Shown here: positions 13,154 through 18,289 of the stretch, piece after piece | Position numbering within the stretch: the first letter of the stretch is position 1 | How the letters are laid out: every line of letters starts with the position of its first letter | From: Chloroflexota bacterium | Lineage (GTDB): Bacteria; Chloroflexota; Limnocylindria; Limnocylindrales; CSP1-4 | Direction: 5' to 3' | Assembly: GCA_021786915.1 (NCBI GenBank) | Contig: JAJYMP010000626.1 | Span: 1-18,289 of the forward strand | DNA length: 18,289 nucleotides | Notes under the pieces: generated by a model | What the model saw: the letters and a program-made list of their open reading frames with translations, nothing else | The model's database searches: none | Told to the model about the DNA's origin: nothing | Made by a program: the position numbers and the translations under genes

Positions 13154-14308
13154 GTGGACCTCGACCTCTCCGGCGAGCACGCGTCTCTCCGCCAGACCGT
13201 CCGCGCCTACATGGCCGCGGAGGTCGCGCCCGTCGTGGACGCCCACGAGCGCGAGCGCCGCTTCCCGAGCGAGATCGTCCGCGCCATCGGCGAGATGGGC
13301 TGGCTGGGCATCCCGATCGCGGAGCGCTGGGGCGGCGCCGGGATGGACACGCTCGCGTACGCGGTGGCGATCGAGGAGATCGCCCGGGTCTGGGGTTCGC
13401 TCGCCCTGATCGTGGCGGCGCACACCTCGCTCGCCTGCGGCGGGCTGGTCCTGGGCGGCGACGACGCGCAGCGCGACGCGTTCCTCACGCCGATGGCGAG
13501 CGGCCGGGTCATCGGAGGGTACGGGCTGACGGAGCCGGGCGCGGGATCGGACGCCGGCGGGACGAGGACGACGGCGCGCCGTGACGGCGACGGCTGGGTC
13601 ATCGACGGCGCCAAGCGGTTCATCACCAACGCCGGCCGGGCCGGCACGTACGTCGTGGCTGCGCGGACCGGGACCTCGACCGACGGGCGAGCGCAGGTCG
13701 GGGCGTTCATCGTCCCGGCCGACACGCCGGGCTTCTCCGTCGGCCGGCTCGAGGACAAGCTGGGCCTCCACGCCTCGGCCACGGGCGAACTCCACTTCGA
13801 CGGGGTGCGCGTCCCCGAGGGCAACGTCCTGGGCGACCCCGCGGGCGGCTTCCGGCTCTTCCTGCGCATCCTCGACGGCGGGCGCATCTCGATCGGCGCG
13901 CTGGCCCTGGGCCTCGCGCAGGCCGCGCTCGACGCCGCGATCCCCTACGTCCGCGAGCGCAAGCAGTTCGGCCGACCCATCGGCAGCTTCGAGGCCGTGG
14001 CGTTCCGGATCGCCGACATGGCGACCGAGATCGAGGCCGCGCGCTCCCTCGTCTACCGGGCAGCCTGGCTCCGCGACCAGGGGCGCGAGTTCGGGCTCGC
14101 GGCAGCGCAGGCGAAGCTGTTCGCCTCGGAGGTGGCGTCGCGGGCGACCAACGCCGCGCTGCTGAGCCACGGCGGCTACGGCTACGTCGACGACTATCCG
14201 GTCGGACGCTTCCTGCGGGACGCGAAGCTGACCGAGATCGGCGAGGGCACCAGCGACATCCAGCGGCTCGTGATCGCGCGGCAGGTCCTCGACCTCCGGG
14301 TGTCGTAG
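13154..14308 (+). CDS. Acyl-CoA dehydrogenase, short/branched-chain type
   Basis: FAD enzyme that makes a 2,3-enoyl-CoA. The protein has 384 residues, normal length. The N-terminal helical domain is followed by the signature YGLTEPGAGSDAGG, FITNAGRAGTYVV in the middle beta domain, the C-terminal helices with VRERKQFGRPIGSFEAV, then GGYGYVDDYPVGRFLRDAKL. The catalytic base is E364 in IGEGTSDIQR, as in short- and medium-chain enzymes. At the position where isovaleryl-CoA dehydrogenase has its base (LDLER) this protein reads LDGGR. Position at the head of a methylcrotonyl-CoA carboxylase operon would suggest isovaleryl-CoA as substrate, but the active site argues for butyryl-, 2-methylbutyryl- or isobutyryl-CoA, or an unusual isovaleryl enzyme. 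The GTG start fits the family N-terminus. Its stop abuts the next start. Confidence 0.92.
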   Translation: MDLDLSGEHASLRQTVRAYMAAEVAPVVDAHERERRFPSEIVRAIGEMGWLGIPIAERWGGAGMDTLAYAVAIEEIARVWGSLALIVAAHTSLACGGLVLGGDDAQRDAFLTPMASGRVIGGYGLTEPGAGSDAGGTRTTARRDGDGWVIDGAKRFITNAGRAGTYVVAARTGTSTDGRAQVGAFIVPADTPGFSVGRLEDKLGLHASATGELHFDGVRVPEGNVLGDPAGGFRLFLRILDGGRISIGALALGLAQAALDAAIPYVRERKQFGRPIGSFEAVAFRIADMATEIEAARSLVYRAAWLRDQGREFGLAAAQAKLFASEVASRATNAALLSHGGYGYVDDYPVGRFLRDAKLTEIGEGTSDIQRLVIARQVLDLRVS

Positions 14309-15946
14309 GTGGGCGTGCTCGAGTCGCGGCTCGACCCCGCCTCGGACGAGGCGCGCGCGAACGAGAGGTCGATGCGCGGGCTCGTGGAGGAGCTCCGGAC
14401 CCGGACGGCAGCGGTGGCCGGGCGGGGAGCGGCGGGCGATGACGAGGCCATCTCGCGCCACCGTGCGCGGGGCAAGCTCCCGGTCCGGGAGCGGATCGAG
14501 CGCGTGCTGGACCCGGGGGCGGCGTTCCTCGAGCTGTCGCCGCTCGCCGCCGGCGGGATGCACGACGACGCGGCGCCGGGGGCGGGGATCGTGACGGGCA
14601 TCGGCCCCGTCGAGGGCCGGCTGTGCGTCATCGTCGCCAACGACGCCACCGTGAAGGGCGGCAGCTACCTGCCCGAGACCGTCAAGAAGCACCTGCGGGC
14701 GCAGGAGGTCGCGCTCGAGAACCGGCTGCCGTGCCTGTACCTCGTGGACTCGGGGGGCGCCTACCTGCCGCTCCAGGCCGAGGTGTTCCCCGACCGGGAC
14801 CACTTCGGGCGGATCTTCTACAACCAGGCGCGGATGTCGGCCGCGGGCATCCCGCAGGTGGCGCTGGTGATGGGCTCCTGCACCGCGGGCGGCGCGTACA
14901 TCCCGGCGATGAGCGACGAGACCGTGATCGTCCGCGGGACGGGGACGATCTTCCTCGGCGGGCCGCCGCTGGTGCAGGCGGCGACCGGCGAGGTGGTCAG
15001 CGCCGAGGACCTGGGCGGCTCCGCGGTGCACACGAGGGTCAGCGGCGTCGCTGACCACGAGGCGCTCGACGACGGGCACGCGCTGGCCATCGCCCGGTCC
15101 ATCGTCCGGCATCTGGGCCGCCGCCCGGTCGCGCTGCCCTGGGAGCGGCTCGCCCCGCGCCCGCCGGCAGTCGACGCGCTCGGGGCCGACGGCTCGGCCG
15201 CCTCGCTCTACGCGTGCGTCTCGGCCGCTGCCCGCCGCTCGGTCGACGTCCGCGAGGTCATCGCCCGCCTCGTCGACGGCTCCGAGCTCCACGAGTTCAA
15301 GCCCGAGTTCGGCGAGACGCTCGTCTGCGGGTTCGCGCACCTCGACGGCTGGCCGGTCGCGATCCTCGCCAACAACGGGATCCTGTTCTCGTCGTCCGCG
15401 CTCAAGGGCGCCCACTTCATCGAGCTCGCCGCCCAGCGGCGCGTGCCCCTGGTGTTCCTCCAGAACATCGCCGGGTTCATGGTCGGCCGCGAGGCGGAGG
15501 CGGGCGGGATCGCCAAGGACGGCGCGAAGCTGGTCACGGCCGTGGCCAGCGCCGAGGTGCCGAAGCTCACGGTGTTGATCGGCGGGTCGTTCGGGGCGGG
15601 CAACTACGCGATGGCCGGCCGCGCGTACGGGCCGCGGTTCCTCTGGACCTGGCCGAACTCGAGGATCTCGGTGATGGGCGGGCGGCAGGCGGCGCGGGTG
15701 CTGTCCACGGTGCGCGGCGCCTCGCTGCCGGGCGGCGCGTGGGCGACCGACGCGGAGCGGGACGCGTTCGAGGCGCCGATCCTCAAGCGCTACGAGGCGG
15801 AGGGCAACCCCTACTACGCGACGGCCCGGCTGTGGGACGACGGGATCATCGACCCGCTCGACACGCGGCGCGTGCTCGCGCTGGGGATCGAGGCCGCGCT
15901 CGAGGCGCCCATTCCCGAGACCCGGTTCGGGGTGTTCCGGATGTGA
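14309..15946 (+). CDS. liuB: Methylcrotonyl-CoA carboxylase, beta (carboxyltransferase) subunit
   Basis: Moves the carboxyl group from biotin to 3-methylcrotonyl-CoA in leucine breakdown, together with the alpha subunit encoded two genes on. The protein has 545 residues, the usual size. The match to mitochondrial and bacterial MCC-beta is high throughout: [127 protein letters not shown] and the diagnostic C-terminus FGVFRM. Propionyl-CoA carboxylase beta lacks several of these. Geranyl-CoA carboxylase is the closest alternative. The GTG directly after the dehydrogenase TAG was taken as start; a GTG two codons later fits equally well. Confidence 0.94.
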   Translation: MGVLESRLDPASDEARANERSMRGLVEELRTRTAAVAGRGAAGDDEAISRHRARGKLPVRERIERVLDPGAAFLELSPLAAGGMHDDAAPGAGIVTGIGPVEGRLCVIVANDATVKGGSYLPETVKKHLRAQEVALENRLPCLYLVDSGGAYLPLQAEVFPDRDHFGRIFYNQARMSAAGIPQVALVMGSCTAGGAYIPAMSDETVIVRGTGTIFLGGPPLVQAATGEVVSAEDLGGSAVHTRVSGVADHEALDDGHALAIARSIVRHLGRRPVALPWERLAPRPPAVDALGADGSAASLYACVSAAARRSVDVREVIARLVDGSELHEFKPEFGETLVCGFAHLDGWPVAILANNGILFSSSALKGAHFIELAAQRRVPLVFLQNIAGFMVGREAEAGGIAKDGAKLVTAVASAEVPKLTVLIGGSFGAGNYAMAGRAYGPRFLWTWPNSRISVMGGRQAARVLSTVRGASLPGGAWATDAERDAFEAPILKRYEAEGNPYYATARLWDDGIIDPLDTRRVLALGIEAALEAPIPETRFGVFRM

Positions 15947-16809
15947 GCGGCCCCGCGACGGGATCGTCCTCCTCACCGGCGCCCGCGCCCCTCCGCATCG
16001 AGCGGACCGGGCCGGACGGCGTCGTCGCCCGCGTCGTGCTGGCGCGGCCGGAGCGGCGCAACGCGCTCGACGCCGCGACCATCGCCGCCTTGGGCGAGGC
16101 GTTCTGGTCGCTTGCCGACGAGGCGCCGGCCACGCTGCGCGCGGCCGTCCTCGCAGGCGACGGGCGTGCATTCTGCGCCGGCGCGGACATCGCCTGGATG
16201 CGGGCCGCGCTGGCCCTCTCGAACGAGGACAACGTCGAGGACGCGCTGGGCCTTGCGGACACGCTTGCCGCGATCGACGCCTGCCCGGTGCCGGTCGTCG
16301 TGCGGGTGCAGGGCGCGGCGCTGGGCGGGGGCGCCGGGCTGTGCGCGGTCGGCGACATCGTGGTGGCCGAGGCGGGCGCGCGGTTCGGCTTCCCCGAGGT
16401 GCGCCTGGGGCTGGTCGGCGCGACGATCGCGCCGTTCGTGGTGCGGCGGATCGGCGTGGGGGCCACGCGCGCGCTGTTCGCCACCGGGGAGCGGGTCGAC
16501 GCGGCCGAGGCGCGGCGGGTCGGGCTCGTGCACCACGTGGCGGACGGGGAGGCGGCGCTCGACGCGGAGGTGGGCCGCGTCGTCGGCGACATCCTGGCGG
16601 GAGGCCCCGAGGCCGTCCGGGCGGCGAAGGCGCTCGCGCGCGAGGTGGCGGCCGCGGCGGCCGGCGGGCAGGAGGCGATGCTCCGCCTGGGCATGCGGAC
16701 CGCCGAGGTGCTGGCCTCGCGCCGCGCCTCGGCCGAGGCTGCTGAGGGCCTGGCCGCGTTCGAGGGGCGCCGGCGTCCGTCGTGGGCCCCGCCGGACGCC
16801 TCCGAGTGA
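15943..16809 (+). CDS. liuC: Enoyl-CoA hydratase family, methylglutaconyl-CoA hydratase-like
   Basis: Expected to hydrate 3-methylglutaconyl-CoA to HMG-CoA, the step after carboxylation. The protein has 288 residues with a crotonase fold. The oxyanion-hole segment [12 protein letters not shown] (76-87) carries the A-D-x-x-W-M form common in LiuC proteins. [10 protein letters not shown] (124-133) has Gly where classical hydratases have the first catalytic Glu. [18 protein letters not shown] (150-167) keeps the second, E152. This one-glutamate pattern with EVRxGL and a following APFVV is what I recall for LiuC and AtuE, which supports the assignment over a generic crotonase. The GTG start overlaps the carboxylase stop (GTGA). 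About 18 residues of Ser/Pro/Ala-rich sequence precede the fold. Confidence 0.88.
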   Translation: MSGPATGSSSSPAPAPLRIERTGPDGVVARVVLARPERRNALDAATIAALGEAFWSLADEAPATLRAAVLAGDGRAFCAGADIAWMRAALALSNEDNVEDALGLADTLAAIDACPVPVVVRVQGAALGGGAGLCAVGDIVVAEAGARFGFPEVRLGLVGATIAPFVVRRIGVGATRALFATGERVDAAEARRVGLVHHVADGEAALDAEVGRVVGDILAGGPEAVRAAKALAREVAAAAAGGQEAMLRLGMRTAEVLASRRASAEAAEGLAAFEGRRRPSWAPPDASE

Positions 16810-16846
16810 CACGGGCGCCCGCCTGCGACCGGCCCGAGGACCGCGC

Positions 16847-18289
16847 GTGAGGCGCCTGTTCATCGCGAACCGCGGCGAGATCGCGCGCAGGATCGCCACG
16901 AGCGCGCTGCGCCTCGGCGTCGAGCCCGTCCTGCCGGCGACCGACGGGCCGGGCGCGGTCGACCTGCTTGACGCCGCGTCGGTCGTCGCGGCGGCTCAGC
17001 GGTCCCTCGCCGACGCCGTGCACCCGGGGTACGGGTTCCTCGCCGAGAGCCCCGACCTCGCGTTGGCCGTGATCGGCGCCGGACTGACGTGGGTGGGCCC
17101 GTCACCCGAGGCCATCCGCTCGCTCGGCGACAAGGCCGCGGCGCGGGCCATCGCCCGAAGCGTGGACGTGCCCGTGGCGGCGGGCGAGGAGCCGGCCGAC
17201 CAGTCGGACGCGCCGCTTGCCGCATCCGCGGCCCGCATCGGCTACCCCGTGCTGGTGAAGCCCGTGGCCGGCGGGGGCGGCAAAGGGATCCGCGTGGTCG
17301 CGTCCGAGGCGGAGTTTGCCGCCGCCCTCGCCACTGCCCGGCGCGAGGCGGGCCGGGCCTTCGGCGACGAGCGCCTGCTCCTCGAGCGCTACGTCCGCGA
17401 CGCCCGTCACGTCGAGGTGCAGGTCCTGGGTGACCTCCACGGCACGCTCGTCCACCTGGGCGACCGCGACTGCTCGCTCCAGCGGCGGCACCAGAAGCTG
17501 CTCGAGGAGGCGCCCGCGCCGGGCCTGCCGCAGGACCTCCGGGCGACGCTGTGGGCCGCCGCCGTCCGCCTGGCGACCGCGGTCGGCTACGCGAACGCCG
17601 GCACCTGCGAGTTCCTCGTGGGCGGCGACGGATCGTTCGTGTTCCTGGAGATGAACGCCCGGCTCCAGGTGGAGCACCCGGTCACGGAGCTCGTGCTCGG
17701 CCGGGACCTCGTGGCGGACCAGCTCGGGATCGCGGACGGGGCGCGGCTCGGGGACCTCGGGCTTGACCAGCCGTCCATCGAGGCACGGCTGGCGGTCGGG
17801 GGGCACGCAGTCGAGGTGCGCCTCAACGCCGAGGATCCGACACGCGACTTCCTGCCGTCCGCCGGCCGCGTCGCGGGCATCCGCTGGCCGGCGGGGGCCA
17901 CGGCATTCGGCCCGGTCGCCGAGGCCGGCGTGCGGGTGGACGCCGGTGTCGCCGAAGGGGACGACGTGGGCGGGCGGTTCGACCCGCTGCTGGCGAAGCT
18001 CATCGTCGTGGGCGCTGACCGGGCGCAGGCGCTCGCCCGGCTCGGCGACGCGCTCGACGCGACCGAGGTGCTCGGCCTCGCCACCAACCTCGCGTTCCTG
18101 CGCCGCCTGGTTCGGCTGCCGGTCGTGGTGGACGGCCGCGCCCGCATCGAGACGGTCGAGGCGGACGATGACCTTGTGGCGGCGGCCCGCGGCGATGACG
18201 CGGCGGAACCGCCCGAGAGGGCCTGGCAGAGGGCCGCTCAAGCGCTGGCTGGTTCGGCGGGGCCCGGAGGCGCCTGGGGCGGGGGGTGG
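16847..18289 (+). CDS. liuD: Methylcrotonyl-CoA carboxylase, alpha (biotin carboxylase) subunit, 3' end outside window
   Basis: Carboxylates biotin with ATP and bicarbonate. 481 codons are present and the frame is open to the last base, so the biotinyl domain is not seen. Motifs are FIANRGEIARRI (5-16), HPGYGFLAES (59-68), VKPVAGGGGKGIRVV (137-151, glycine-rich ATP loop), HVEVQVLGD (188-196), CSLQRRHQKLLEEAPAPG (209-226), FLEMNARLQVEHPVTE (266-281) and VEVRLNAEDP (322-331); all expected catalytic residues are present. Between GEIA and HPGYG it is about 19 residues shorter than E. coli AccC, lacking the usual SDAD...ADEAV...YLN stretch. The start is a GTG with GAGGA 6 nt upstream, 37 bp after liuC. 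Propionyl- or acetyl-CoA carboxylase alpha cannot be excluded by the domain alone; the neighbours decide. Confidence 0.9.
   Translation, partial: MRRLFIANRGEIARRIATSALRLGVEPVLPATDGPGAVDLLDAASVVAAAQRSLADAVHPGYGFLAESPDLALAVIGAGLTWVGPSPEAIRSLGDKAAARAIARSVDVPVAAGEEPADQSDAPLAASAARIGYPVLVKPVAGGGGKGIRVVASEAEFAAALATARREAGRAFGDERLLLERYVRDARHVEVQVLGDLHGTLVHLGDRDCSLQRRHQKLLEEAPAPGLPQDLRATLWAAAVRLATAVGYANAGTCEFLVGGDGSFVFLEMNARLQVEHPVTELVLGRDLVADQLGIADGARLGDLGLDQPSIEARLAVGGHAVEVRLNAEDPTRDFLPSAGRVAGIRWPAGATAFGPVAEAGVRVDAGVAEGDDVGGRFDPLLAKLIVVGADRAQALARLGDALDATEVLGLATNLAFLRRLVRLPVVVDGRARIETVEADDDLVAAARGDDAAEPPERAWQRAAQALAGSAGPGGAWGGGW

Noticed and set aside
12650..17023. A very long open frame (about 1,457 codons) on the minus strand opposite ligC and the acyl-CoA operon
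   Set aside because: It is antisense to five well-identified genes, and its product is Arg/Pro/Gly/Ala-rich low-complexity sequence. Long antisense frames of this kind are expected where third codon positions are nearly all G or C.

Overview
The window is very GC-rich DNA, packed with ordinary chromosomal genes that mostly lie in short overlapping operons. I see no insertion sequence, phage gene, CRISPR array, tRNA or rRNA. The gene mix is a Ctc-type L25, a LigC-like ligase, a DUF4349 lipoprotein, a membrane-anchored HtrA and a leucine/branched-acyl-CoA cluster. Several genes also seem to start directly at a promoter -10 box. Together this suggests a high-GC Gram-positive-type bacterium: an actinomycete or a high-GC Chloroflexota lineage. 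The phylum is an inference that I cannot settle from the sequence.

Layout. 1-1830 (+): the end of folC, then folP and folB, coupled by 4-base stop/start overlaps (folate synthesis). 1862-5877 (-): response regulator, sensor kinase and HtrA-type protease in transcription order, probably an envelope-stress unit; its 3' end converges on folB with two small hairpins between. 6067-6983 (+): ribosomal protein L25 with a structured leader, followed by a 71-residue protein of unknown function. 7052-7864 (-): a class I SAM methyltransferase. 8029-10273 (+): a universal stress protein and a large-form malic enzyme. 10274-10769: the only long gene-free stretch, holding a degenerate 40-bp-period array of dyad repeats and a terminator-like hairpin. 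10770-11762 (-): a DUF4349 lipoprotein. 11917-13005 (+): a LigC-type ATP-dependent DNA ligase. 13154-18289 (+): acyl-CoA dehydrogenase, methylcrotonyl-CoA carboxylase beta subunit, methylglutaconyl-CoA hydratase-like protein and the carboxylase alpha (biotin carboxylase) subunit, which runs off the window.

How the genes work together. The last cluster fits the leucine catabolic (liu) route: a branched acyl-CoA is desaturated, carboxylated by the two-subunit biotin enzyme, then hydrated. However, the dehydrogenase has the catalytic glutamate of the short-chain/general family, not that of isovaleryl-CoA dehydrogenase. The two-component system and the protease share strand and order and are probably co-regulated.

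Most notable for follow-up: the 40-bp-period dyad array at 10450-10600; a recurring -10 box 6-7 nt upstream of starts that lack a Shine-Dalgarno; the dehydrogenase active-site type; and a biotin carboxylase whose N-terminal domain is about 19 residues shorter than usual. I did not find a convincing new multi-gene system.
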